DNA of 64,000 bases from Hymenopellis radicata (GCA_015501595.1 JADNRX010000250.1:17724-81723); one strand, 5' to 3'. Shown: positions 44,828 to 55,207, numbered from the stretch's first letter. Numbers and translations are program-made. Notes: generated by a model not told the origin, from the letters alone.

Positions 44828-44835
44828 TTTGCAAG
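44828..44835. repeat. Left 8-bp target-site duplication of the hAT element
   Basis: TTTGCAAG, repeated at 47004-47011. Both lie in the F-box coding frame (Leu-Gln). Confidence 0.8.
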
Positions 44836-47003
44836 GGGCACATAGAAAGTGGCGGGAAGCCTAGCGGGATGGACCGCTAGCGGTTCCCGTTACCCCGCTA
44901 CACCCTTTAGGGTTACCGCTAGCCTCTCGCTAGGGTTACCGCTAGGACCAGGGTAAGCTTGGTTTCGGCGTGAAGTACCTTCACCGACGTCGCTAAAGTA
45001 TCATACATGGTATGAATTGTATCTATTATGATACACAGACTAATATGGATTGTCATTGCTTCATTAGTATCTGATTCATGAAAATTTCACCTTGCAATCT
45101 ATGCCTGAACATGGGCATCCACCCGAACTCCGACCTGCCTTAACGGGCAAGTTCTGCCGCCAACCTTGTCGCGAACAATCATGATCTCAGTCATCGCCCT
45201 GCGAAACGTTGCGTTCGCATCCTATAATTCAAGCACCAGTTTCACATTGGAGCTGCCCAACTCACATCCTTGTCTGAGCTTTGGAATGCGCAATGCGGCG
45301 CTTCCGTACCCACTAGGGCAAGCATCAAGGAACCTCGTATCTCGCCACTATAGACTGTGAAATCCACCGAAGGCAGTTAAAACTTAATAGACATTTTCCT
45401 TACGATATCTAGCTATGATCTACCAGAATCGGGTCTCCCATAGGGTTTCAGAGTGCTGATGTGCACAACGACCACTCATTAGGTCCGTGTATCATTTTGA
45501 TCCCTTTGCAAAATGCTTATTACCACGCTAGGCTCTTCCCGCTAGCGGGATTTAACGCCTAGCGGTAATAGCGGGCTCCCGCTAGCGGTTCCCGCTAGCC
45601 CGCTAGCCCGCTAGCTGATTTGTTCGGCACGCTAACGGTCCCGCTAGCCCGCTACAGGCTATCGCGCTAGACCGCTAGACCGCTAGGCTCCCGCAATTGC
45701 TCCCGCTAGCCTCGCTACACTTCCCGCTAATCAATCGCTAGAGTAAGTACAGTCTTTCTTCACAGAAATGAGTGTAGTATCAGGCTGATGGTTAAGTAGT
45801 GTAGTCCTTGACAATCCTTCGTCTTTTACTGGTTCACAATCCGGATGTGGAACCCTCTGCATATGCGTCTTGTGTCTCCGCCGGACGCTTTGCACTATTT
45901 GTCTCGAACTTCGGACCTGGCTGGAATATATGTGAGACGCGCTGAATATTCGAGAGTATGTCTAGTTACCACTCTCTCCTTGGCAGATCCGACTCTCAGA
46001 TTATCCTCCAGTGCTCCGTACCCTCGTCGTAGGGCGACCAGCCACTTTGAGGAGAACGAACATCCAGACCCCATTGCCTGTTTCCTGCGATGCCCGCCAT
46101 TTTAGACTGGGAGAACATGCGATCTTCCATGAATGAAACTGCTTCCCTGTCCACACTGGAGCTAGTCGTGTCTGACCTTGGATAGTCTTCCCGTGGTAGT
46201 CGTCCATCTGGCACGCTGCAGCAGATCGCTCCAGTCGACACCAGCGTTTAACGAATCTGCCTGCATTCGCGATACGAGACGAAGAGTAGCACCATGGGCC
46301 ACGCCTCACTGAGAACCAGTTATTCAACCTCGCACAGTCGTCAGGACCAAGACCACCGGCATAAGGCACTGCTTGTCGCAAATCGTGTCCTTCAGACTTT
46401 AACCATCTCAAAGCGGGAACCTCTCTAGCATGCTGGCCGGATCTGATCCAATTCGTAGGAGAGTGTCGCGGTGTGGCAAGAGGACTTGGTCGATTTCACT
46501 GATAAATGGTGTCCCTTTCGTACCGAGCAGAATGCTGTCGAATTGACTTTCGCTGATGGAAGCCAGTGTCCATTTTCCGATCTATTTCAAGGTCGGTGAC
46601 CGCATTTGCATTGACTTTGCTCTTACTGGTGTCTGACGTCGGTTCTTCTTGTCTTTCCAGTACTCGTCGGCCATGTCAGCCTATTCCGGAACCTTTACAT
46701 ACGGTTTCCCCCCGTCTTCGGCGACGAACCATCTGGATAAAGGTTGCCTCGCCATAGGCGTACAAGTCACCAACGCTCCCCGTGGACGTCTCCAACAGCA
46801 TCAATAATGCTTCATCCTGATTGTCATTAATAATCGTTACTCAATGGATAATACCGACGCGCGTCTCGCTATGGCACGCTATATCCCTCTGCTGGACCGC
46901 ACGCTAACCCGCTAGGACCCGGGTGAACTCCAGACATTTCCGCTAGCCCGCTACCCGCGAACACGCTAGCACGTTAGGGCTCCCGCTAAATTCTTGGGGC
47001 CCC
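44836..47003. mobile_element. hAT-type DNA transposon or non-autonomous derivative (about 2.17 kb)
   Basis: Bounded by an 8-bp direct duplication (TTTGCAAG), the hallmark of hAT insertion. Short imperfect inverted ends: GGGGCACATAG at the left, and GGGGCCCCAAG read inwards from the right. Both ends and the interior (45530-45740) are full of short words related to CCCGCTAGC/GCTAGCGGG, which look like subterminal transposase-binding repeats. Open frames inside (45845-46105 plus, 46001-46411 minus) do not show the hAT dimerisation or BED-finger motifs, so the element is probably non-autonomous, or composite with a second copy nested within it. Confidence 0.75.
45530..45740. repeat. Cluster of CCGCTAGC-type words inside the hAT element
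   Basis: More than a dozen variants of CCCGCTAGC, GCTAGCGG and CGCTAGACC occur in about 200 bp, in both orientations. The same words mark both subterminal regions (44865-44950 and 46900-46990). An internal cluster could be the end of a nested related element. Confidence 0.7.
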
Positions 47004-47011
47004 TTTGCAAG
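47004..47011. repeat. Right 8-bp target-site duplication of the hAT element
   Basis: TTTGCAAG, identical to 44828-44835. The F-box frame continues directly after it. Confidence 0.8.
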
Positions 47012-48017
47012 TGCTCCAGGTCTTGGAGTCCCGTCGCGATGAGGACATGGATGGCCACGGGATGCATTACTTCGACGCACTCTCGACACTCCACGTCACC
47101 TGGGCAGAGTCCCAGCAGAGCGACACCATGTTCGGCTGCATCACGCTCCCGCGTACATATCCACCTATCCCACCGATTCATGGCCGACCGAAAGCCATGT
47201 CGCGTTCTTTGAACGGTCGGGGTGCATGCTCCATACTCTCACTGTTCGCGAGAGTCCTGTTAATGAACGGATCTCTGAACTGCTCGTGGGGCAGCACGAC
47301 CTGCGCGCGCTCAATCTCGAACACAACCCCGGCGACAATTGGATGGCGGGTTTCGATTCCGACTTCCGAGGGATTCAGAGCGGCGTGACGATGGAGGCGC
47401 TGCGTCGCCTTACGGAAGATCGAGACCTGAAGGCGTTTCGTCATTTGACGATCTCGGTGGCGCCGAAGCAGCTGAAAGCGGTGAAGGAGCTGCTCACAGC
47501 GCGCTTTGTGCACGCAGAAGAATGTGGGCTTGGAAAAGCCAGAGAGTTGTCGTATCTATGTAAACCGCGGCCGGTCTTCCCTGCGACATCGGGATACGGA
47601 GACCTCGTTCTACGACTCTGGGAAGCCCCAACGACGTGATGATGAGGATGATAGTGGACTTACCGTCAGGAATCAAATTTCGCGCAAGGCTGCCACAATC
47701 CTCACGTCGCTAAGTGGAGTCACTCCTCCCAATATACCCGAACCGAATGGTTACGAGCGTCTGATGCAGCCTTTCGTCGACCAAGGACTACGAGTAACGG
47801 TAGAAGTGCGAAGTCGACATTATGAGGTGGAGTTTTCTATGCCAGATGAACTTGAAAGATGTTTAATATGTACTTTGTAGCTCACGACGCAGTTTGTATA
47901 CTTAAATGTTATTACCTTGAATCCTGCTACTGTTCGATAGGGACATTCTGAGTGTGGCGCCACAAACCCTCCAATGTTTGGAGGTGTCCGCATTCTGGCA
48001 AAAAAGTACAACAAAGG

Positions 48018-48075
48018 CAAGAGCACACCATATCCGCTAGGCTACATGTGCTTACGAGTCTTCCGAAACACTTTA
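48018..48075 (-). repeat. Inverted copy of the TAGCCTAGCGG repeat
   Basis: gcacaccatatccgctaggc (from about 48022) is the reverse complement of sequence at 57645-57670. Similar inverted matches exist at 60376-60400. It marks the left edge of the repeat island. Confidence 0.65.
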
Positions 48076-48087
48076 AGTTGGGCGTGG

Positions 48088-48440
48088 ACTCAAGACGAAT
48101 GGGTTGTGGCAGCCTGTCTTGTGGCGCTTGTTTTTGGATTTGACATTGTCCCCGCCTTTTGATGTTCTTCCGGTTCCGCAGCTGGAACAATAAGACCGAG
48201 TAGCGTAGAATGAGAGCTGTCAAGCAATGCTAGTGAACAAGCTAGTGAATTCAATCTTTCGTTAGAACCATTGCGTTCGTGTACTTAACAGTCAATCTGC
48301 AGGCTCTGAAATAACCGAGTATTGATGCTAATGCCAAAACCGTGACGGATACATGGTAGTTTCCAGTACGGTCCAAAACGTCATCTCAAGCACACAGACT
48401 ATGTGCGCCACACATGCATCTGCGAGTAAGTAGTAAACCA
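48088..48440 (+). pseudogene. Decayed copy of the carrier-gene 3' end and its downstream flank
   Basis: gtggcgcttgtttttggatt at 48121 matches the end of the last long carrier exon (63570-63589), followed by the homologous intron, the terminal mini-exon (tggaacaataagaccga versus tggaacgataagaccaa) and several hundred bases of 3' flank (ggctctgaaataac, cggtccaaaac). The stop and frame are degraded. It is a direct copy about 15.4 kb from the intact gene, in the same orientation. Confidence 0.75.
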
Positions 48441-48589
48441 CAGAGGCGGAATTGCTTAGGCACTGTACGAGTTGCTACTGCGTCGCTCACTAGTGCAAAA
48501 GACGTTCATTCCAATATTCGCATAGCGCATGATAACCGTTAGGCTACGTGCGGTCGTATCAGTGGAATAGAGCGAGAGCCTGTAGGCTG

Positions 48590-50650
48590 TAGATGAGGAC
48601 CGAATTCTTGATAGAAAAAAGGACACAAGCATTTCTATTATCCATAGGCCCAGTTGACCGCTAGGCTACATGGGCTGGGGATGGCGCGGCGGGATAGGTG
48701 CAGATGCCATGGCAAGCGTCTTTAAAAACCCGCCACCCCACTAAGAACCGATGTAACGACTTTCGGCTGCTGGTCAGAAACCACACCGCATCGCATCCCC
48801 TAGCAACCTGTTAGCTAAAGCTACGTGAGCTTGCGAACGGCTAGCGTCAGTGTAAGATAAGGCAAGGAGTGTTACAGACGTCGTCTTAGAGCCGGGCCGA
48901 AATCGATGACATGGCTGTGATGACTGTCCGATCTATTTTGGGCCCGAGATCGTGTGCGTGTCAAGCCTCTTGCTCGACGCGACCACCACTGGCAATCCGA
49001 GCGTATCAGTCGCTCGATGGCCCACCTCTCATCATTCTCCTCCTTTTTGGATCCCCACCCACCGTCCCTTTCTTTTCTTCACGCTTGGTATGTTTGGGTT
49101 TACTCTCTCCTTCCCTCAAACCCATTCTCCTTGTGTACTGGGCACGACATCACCCTCTGCCTTTTCGAGTCGGGCGTCCACCGCCACGCTTCGACAGGCA
49201 GACCGCCGCTTTGCGGCATCGTCGTGTCCCCCCACAACCCACAACGCTAGTCCTCTCCATCGCTTCCATCCGGACGCCTCTCACGCACAAGATAAAGGTC
49301 GTGCGACTTGCCTTATCAGACATTGCGCCCTCAAACACTCCAACACGAAGGGAAGCGCAAAGCAAGCAAGGATGCGAAAGATGGCCCAGATTAAAAAACT
49401 TGAAAAAAAATTATCAGGCTATGTATGTGCATCGCGCAGACGTAGTAGACGTCGTGACGGCTAGGCTACGTCGCCTGCAAAGACGCCGCATAATCAAGAA
49501 TTTGCTCACCACCGTCGTATCAATCTACACTGCACCAGTTGCTGATTAGGTCTAGTAGTGGTACGAGAGCCTGTAGATGAGGACCGAATTCTGGATAGAA
49601 AAAGGACACAAAGGCTGGCTTAGGCCCAGTTGACCGCCAGGCCACATGGGCTGGGGATGAAAGGCGTGGTCCCTTGACTCGCAGAACATTCATGAGCAGC
49701 ATGCTCGTCACAAAAATAACAAGATGCCTACCACCGCAGCCTGTCTTCCGCATCGCATCCCCTAGCAACCCAGACATTGCGCCCCAACACTCGAACGGAA
49801 GTGAAGCAGCGAAGGATGCGAAAGATGGCTCAGATTAAAGAGCTTCAAAAAGAAGTCATGTATTGGCAAACACTAGTAGACGTCGTCAACGTTAGGCTAC
49901 GAGTGCTGCTAGGTACCCTCAAAGACTGGTATAGTTAACTTTAATTTGCTCACCACGAATCAGGAGGACTAGCACCAGGTCTAGTGGTTCGCTACGTACA
50001 ATGATAGAGCGAGATCTGTAGTAGACGAGACCGAATTCTTGATAGAAAAAAGGCACACAGCATGCCATCAAGTACCATAGGCCCAGTTGACCGCTAGGCT
50101 ACATGGACTGAGAAGTGGCGCGGAATATCAATGGTGCCATGGGAAGCGTCTTTAAAAACCCGTCACCCCACTGATATGCCAGAGAACGTAACGACTTTCG
50201 GGTGCTGATCAGAAACTACACCGCTTGAAGAAACCGCGAACGCATTTCCATGCTGGTCCGAGCGCCAAGGAAACGACGACGACGTATTAGGACACGCTTC
50301 GCCCACGTGATCAAATGTTGGACGCGAGTCTGGAGATTGAACGTACGGGTACCCGGACGCTTCAAATCTAATAATAGTATTGAGAGAGAGCATGCACATG
50401 GATAGACGTTGGAGACATGATTACCCATCACTACTCCGAGCTCGTGGATCATCGCATAGCCCCACAGGCGAGAAATGATTGATGAGCGCTCATCAGACTC
50501 ACAAGATTAAGATGCCTACCACCGTTATGCCTGTCTGTCTTCCGTATCGCATCCCTAGCAACCTGCACACGAACACGACAAGCGACATCGCGCCTCAAAC
50601 ACTGCAACACGAAGGAAATGCGCAAAGCAAGCAAAGGTGATGCTATAGAT
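48590..50650. repeat. Three degenerate copies of a 0.5-1 kb unit
   Basis: The landmark gaattcttgatagaaaaaag occurs at about 48602, 49587 (variant) and 50034. Each is followed by taggcccagttgaccgctag and an acatggGctg word, two of them (48.7 and 50.1 kb) by gcgtctttaaaaacccg. The companion landmark gatgcgaaagatggcycaga lies at about 49371 and 49815, with a variant near 50650. The intron/exon start of the carrier gene (aggtctagtggttcgc) also appears at about 49975 and, altered, at 49547. No coding capacity recognised. Confidence 0.7.
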
Positions 50651-50735
50651 GGCCCAGATTAAACCAACCCGAATAAATAGCTAACAAAAAAAATAAAGAA
50701 ATCCATTGATCATGAACGGTATAAGCCGCCATCCC

Positions 50736-51571
50736 TTAGAGGAACAGCGCAGCGAGAAGCCCCGAAACCACAAGCGCGCCCGACGCCTTGAGCCCCGCGC
50801 AGCGTTACCCGTGCTCGTCGAGCTCGCGGCAGAGCCGGTCCTCGTTCCACTTCCAGCAGTCGAAGTGCTTACACGCGTCGTGGTCTCCACCTCCGTCGCC
50901 GTCTCGCCCGTGCTCTTGGTCGTCGCAGCGCTCGACCCAGTAGTCACAGAGTCTAAGCCTGTGCCCGAGCCAGATGCGGAGGCGGACCCAGAAAAACTGG
51001 GCGGGGCAACGACAGCAGAGAGGTCGTCCAGCGCGCCGACACCCCAGGGGATGGCGGCGCCCCCGGGCTGGGTGCTGTTCGCGGGGTGGTGGTGCTCCCG
51101 TCGGCAGCGGCGAGCGTCCAGCGAGTGGTCCAGGTCGTGTTGGGAGAACCGGGCGCGGTGAATTGATAAAAGTAGATGGCCGAGTTGGGTGTTACCTACA
51201 CGTTCATACATATCAATATACAGCATCGAGAGGAAAAGAGAAGGAGGAGGTACGCACTGCGGGACAAGTGTACTCAAACGTGCCGTCGTGTTGCCGTCTT
51301 GATCTGTCGCGACAGCTGCACGTAATTAGCTTCTGGGGGAAAGGGAGAGGGAGAGAGACGTACTAGTCACGGAACCATCTGGAAATTATCGCCAGACATG
51401 AGCTGGATGGCCATACCCGCCCATTTGCCCGAGACGTCGCCCGTCCACTCGATCTTGCACGACTCGCCCTCCTTGAACACGTCGCTTCCACTGGGTCCAG
51501 TCGGTCACGTCCGCTACAGCGGCACCGGCCAGAGCCAAGGCAATAAGAGTAGTCGCGGTGGTAGACAACAT
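50736..51571 (-). pseudogene. Kre9/KNH-type Ser/Thr-rich GPI-anchored protein, copy A
   Basis: Cell-wall type protein. It has a signal peptide (MLSTTATTLIALALAGAAVA), a single Ig-like Kre9/KNH domain (KIEWTGDVSGKWAGMAIQLM, YFYQFTAPGSPNTTWTTRW), a Ser/Thr-rich stalk (TSTAGSGTRTGSAASSTSTG) and a hydrophobic GPI-signal tail (ASGALVVSGLLAALFL, stop at 50736). Introns of about 50 nt separate the first exons, as in copy B. It is broken: two bases are missing after GAAVADV compared with copy B, one base is missing at GSTTTP/ANSTQPGG, and one before the GPI tail. Confidence 0.65.
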
Positions 51572-52626
51572 GTTGGTAGGGGGTGTGTAGAAAAAACTAA
51601 CAGGAAAGCAAGTAAGAGAAAGATTCGAATCGAAAGGAAGAACAGGGAATGCCTTTTGATAAAAACTAAAAAGCGGGGTTTTTATAGAGATGGAACGAGT
51701 GACTGGGTGCAAAGAGCGGTGTGATGGTGGGCGTTGGAGGAAGGAGGTTAAGGATGGTAAAATGTCAGGATCAGGAGGCAAGGGCCAGGGCGCCCCTGTT
51801 TGCGCCGCGTGATCTGATCGGCCTTTGCTCGCCGCTACTATTAGACGCGAGGCGGGCGAGCAAGACGTCTTGGGGTCTGTGGCGAGGACGACACCGACGA
51901 CTTGGCCACGAACACCCAAGAGCTCTTGGGCGTTCACTCGAGACGGAAAATGTGGTTCCTGCGCTGATCATGATGATCAGCGGCACAGCCACATATTAAT
52001 GCAGTGTCACTGTTAAGCTTATTGGTTTCAACAGGACGCAACCTCCTCTCGGAACCCGTATACGCCGCTATGCATGTGCTAGCTGAGAGCTCTCACTTCC
52101 TTGCTAGCTCTCAAAAATTCTCGACCTAATACTGATGGCTGTCCAGCCTCGCTTCTGATGTTAAATTATAATTATAGCTGATCGTTGTCACTATCAACAA
52201 CTTCACGCGACGTGGCTGTGTCTATTCCTTGTGCGCTGTGCCAGACGCTTCCGAAGTCCTCCGAGAGATCTCCCATTCCAGACAGCAGCCTTGTCTATAA
52301 CCACTGGACGACAATCCAGTGCGCGTGAGACAAAGGGAGAAAACGAACGTCTAGAAAGCAGGCGCGCATGACTGCGGACTACTGCGGATCGTCCGGTCAA
52401 CAGTTAGGACGCGCCGGCTTGCTCTCTTGATAACTCTGGAGTGCCATCTGATTTATCATTCCTACTTGGTTTACTACAGAGCGTTGGGCGTGGACCTCAA
52501 TCGCAGAGCACAGCAACCACCTCTCAACTGTTCTCCAAAGAAATTTTGCGGGGGATGAATTTTGCATAACACCTGTGTGGTACTCACAGAGCATTGATTT
52601 ATCAAGTCCCTCAGCCACGTAGCATA
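51572..52626. other. 5' flank of copy A and spacer; no gene
   Basis: Presumed promoter of copy A (not shared with copy B), then sequence without a recognised gene. From about 52040 words related to the repeat family begin (ttgctagctctc, gatcgttgtcactatcaaca). Confidence 0.4.
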
Positions 52627-52856
52627 CTGTAGTATTTCGATCAATTAGTCAGGTCTTGTGACCTGTGACCGGGTCTGACGAAATTTTCGTTTCGTCAGAT
52701 TACCATATATGGCAATAGCCGATGCGGCGGAGCTGCGTCGGGAGGCCAGCGGGGCCCGCAGGGTTTTTTCGCAAAATTTTCAGTGACCGTTGTGACATTT
52801 CGTCAATTCGAAGGTCCTTGTGACCTGTGACGAACGAATTGAACGAAATAGTACAG
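52627..52856. mobile_element. 230-bp MITE, same family as the one in the retrotransposon
   Basis: Ends CTGTAgTATTTCGATCAATT and, from the other side, CTGTAcTATTTCGTTCAATT. TA flanks lie at 52625-52626 and 52857-52858. GTGACCTGTGACC words inside both ends match the MITE at 27594-27857. No open frame. Confidence 0.75.
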
Positions 52857-52858
52857 TA

Positions 52859-53109
52859 CTGTACTATTACGGTCTAGTCTTCGCATAACGGGTAACGGGA
52901 CCTGTGAAATGAAGAGTTCATGCTACCATAACGCGTAACGGCTGAAATTGGGCCTTAGGTAAGGCCAAAAAGGAAATTTTTAGGGCGGCGGCTATTGCCG
53001 CCGCTCCCGCCTGTCCATATAAGGAAATTAGACCCTGAATGAAGAGCAACATCTGTGAAGAGTATGCGTAACGGGTAACGCCCATGAAGACTAGGTCGTA
53101 ATAGTACAG
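52859..53109. mobile_element. 251-bp MITE abutting the previous one, different family
   Basis: Inverted ends CTGTACTATTACGGTCTAGT and CTGTACTATTACGACCTAGT (read inwards). Each is followed within the element by a cgtaacgggtaac-type word. TA duplications are at 52857-52858 (shared with the neighbouring MITE) and 53110-53111. The first eight bases equal those of the 52627-52856 element, so the two families share a terminus and perhaps a transposase. Confidence 0.75.
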
Positions 53110-53864
53110 TAGTAGCTACACTGGGCGATAGTGAGCATTCCGCCGATGACGATTTTTATGGAGCAGTGTGACTGGCAATGTGTGTCCATTTTCTATTTTA
53201 CACCTCTGTGACTCGTTCGTCTCTTGAGGACGCCAGCTAGCATTTATTTATCAAGTTCCTCAGCTCACGTAGCCTAGCAGCTATACTGGGCGATGACAAT
53301 GATTTTCCAACCACCATTTTTATGGAGCTGCGACTGACAATGTGTGTCCTTTTTCTATTTTCAACCTCTGTCCAGTGACTCGTTCGTCCTATCGAGTATT
53401 CTCATGAGACGCGCTACGCGCCTTGCTAACAATCCTCTTCATGTCTCGAGCGTCGTCTTCTGATGATTGAATATAGAGCGCTGATCGTTGTCAGCGTCAA
53501 CAACTTGACGCGACCTCTTCGCTTGATGCTTCCGAGAACGACTGCGTCAGTTAGGGATCTCCTCTTTCCCGTAACCTTGATCCTGCGCTAATTATCCGTG
53601 AAATGCGCTTGGGTGGTAGGTCGTGTCGATAGAAAGATGATGTGCCAGTCTCATTCTTCACTCCTGGCGAAGACTTGGAACGCGGAGCAGTCATCACCCA
53701 TCCATGAACATTTCTACAACGACAAAGAAATTTCGGGGTGAAGACGCTTCCGTGGTCTTCTTCTCCATCAAGTCGCACCTAGGATTGATTTATTGCACCG
53801 AAAACATCCTCCAAGTCCCTATACATTATAGCCGGATTGACGGCAGAGAGAAAACCCGTTTAAA

Positions 53865-53915
53865 CCACCTAGTTAGGTCCCCATCATGGGTAGGGATGAG
53901 GACCTAATTAGGTGG
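53865..53915. repeat. 21-bp inverted repeat with 9-nt loop
   Basis: Arms 53865-53885 (CCACCTAGTTAGGTCCCCAT plus C) and 53895-53915 pair with two mismatches around the loop atgggtagg. As RNA it would form a strong hairpin. It contains the words CCTAgTTAGG/CCTAATTAGG, themselves palindromic. Confidence 0.8.
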
Positions 53916-54141
53916 GTTAGGTGGGAAACCTTGGTGATCCAATCCACAAGAGATACCATCCAAGACAATGTAAGTATAGCAGTATCACAGTACAAACAAA
54001 ATACAGGCATACATCGAAAGCAAAAGCAGAACGTACAGCGAAAAAAAGAGGAAGGGAACAAAAAAGAGACACAGACAAATCATCTACAGAGAGCACACAT
54101 TTTGTCGGGAGATAAATACCATCCGAGTCCAATGTCCCGCC

Positions 54142-55193
54142 TCACTCCAAGCCGCTGCCCACAAGATCCTCCGGGTAATTAAACCACTGCCCGAAATCGC
54201 GCTCAAAATTAATATCGCCCCCAAACCCACATCCTCCCCCGAGAATCCATCGAATAAATCACCTACGCCCATCCCGGAGGCCACCCCAAACGAATCGCCC
54301 ACGCCCATACCACCCAGCATCGGGTTTGCACTCCCGGCGCAGACATCGGCTTAGAGTTCGTGTTCATCGGATTGCCGTTGTTATTATTAGGACAACCGCC
54401 CAGAGTAGGCGGTGCGCTCAATGGAGCACCAGGATTGCCGACACCAGGTCCGCCGGGGGTAGCAGGCGCCGTGCTTGGACTGCCGTCCGCCTTACCGCCC
54501 TCCTTATTCCCATCTTTCATACCTGGAGATGGCGGCGGCATCATCTTCTGCGGTCCAGGCCGTCCAAACGGCCCAGTAGTCACGCCCGTGCCCGAGCCCG
54601 ATGCGGAGGCGGACCCAGAAAAGGTGGGCGGGGCAACGACAGCAGATAGGTCGTCCAGCGCGCCGACACCCCAGGGATGGCGGCGCCCCCGGGCTGGGTG
54701 CTGTTCGCGGCGTGGTGGTGCTCCCGTCGGCAGCGGCGAGCGTCCAGCGGGTGGTCCAGGTCGTGTTGGGAGAACCGGGTGCGGTGAATTGGTAAAAGTA
54801 GATGGCCGAGTTGGGGGTTACCTGCACGTTCATAGCTATCCACCGTCGAGGAAAAGGAGAAGGAGGGAACGCACTGCAGGACAAGTGTACTCAAACGTGC
54901 CGTCGCTGTTGCCGTCTTGATCTGTCGCGACAGCTGCACGTAATTAGCTTCTGGGGCAAAGGGAGAGGAGTGAGAGACGTACTAGTAACGGGCACCATCT
55001 GGAAATTATCGCCAGACATGAGCTGGATGGCCATACCCGCCCATTTGCCCGAGACGTCGCCCGTCCACTCGATCTTGCACGGCTCGCCCTCCTTGAACAC
55101 GTCGCTCCCGCTGGGTCCAGTCGGCACCACATCCGCCACAGCGGCACCGGCCAGAGCCAAGGCAATAAGTGTAGTCGCGGTGGTAGACAACAT
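54142..55193 (-). pseudogene. Kre9/KNH-type protein, copy B, fused to a FLO8/LisH-like C-terminal fragment
   Basis: From 55193: the same signal peptide and Kre9/KNH domain as copy A, with an intact exon 1 (VPTGPSGSDVFKEGEPCKIE) and introns with the same borders. It shares copy A's one-base break at the end of the domain and has one more near 54672. At about 54590 homology to copy A stops at the word gtgactactggg, and a different sequence follows: GPQKMMPPPSPGMK, a Pro/Gly/Asn-rich linker, then an acidic end with GGDINFERDFGQWFNYPEDL (stop 54142-54144, reached after one more frame change). The PPPSPGMK and NFERDFGQWFN phrases resemble the C-terminal part of basidiomycete LisH/FLO8-type regulators (recalled, not searched). 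5' homology to copy A ends at 55207. Confidence 0.55.
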
Positions 55194-55207
55194 GTTGGTA
55201 GGGGGTG

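Larger units (their letters stand above)
43676..47639 (+). pseudogene. F-box protein gene interrupted by a hAT element and frameshifts
   Basis: A third F-box-type locus. 5' segments: a coiled-coil lead (EEEQSLFEVQGRISEMKNRL), IEESIAAHNRLLRPGLVRSL, the F-box LPAEVLGMIFLEYIHLCHL, ICQRWHEIVVGDASLWTMVA, and LTRIFLTHAPNLQRLVLDIP. At SAPALQ (44835) the frame meets a 2.2-kb insertion and resumes at 47012: ALQ is followed directly by VLQVLESRRDEDMDGHGMHY. The 3' part (47226-47639) has LRALNLEHNPGDNWMAGF. Besides the insertion, the 5' half changes frame near 43950, 44010, 44160 and 44640, and the 3' half near 47190. It cannot make a full protein. The exact 5' end is uncertain. Confidence 0.65.

Noticed and set aside
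45845..46411. hAT transposase fragments inside the element
   Set aside because: No BED finger, RNase-H-like acids or C-terminal dimerisation motif could be recognised in either strand.
48911..49549. 212- and 170-codon open frames in the repeat island
   Set aside because: They run through repeat units also present at 49.8 and 50.6 kb in non-coding form, with Arg/Ser-rich random composition.
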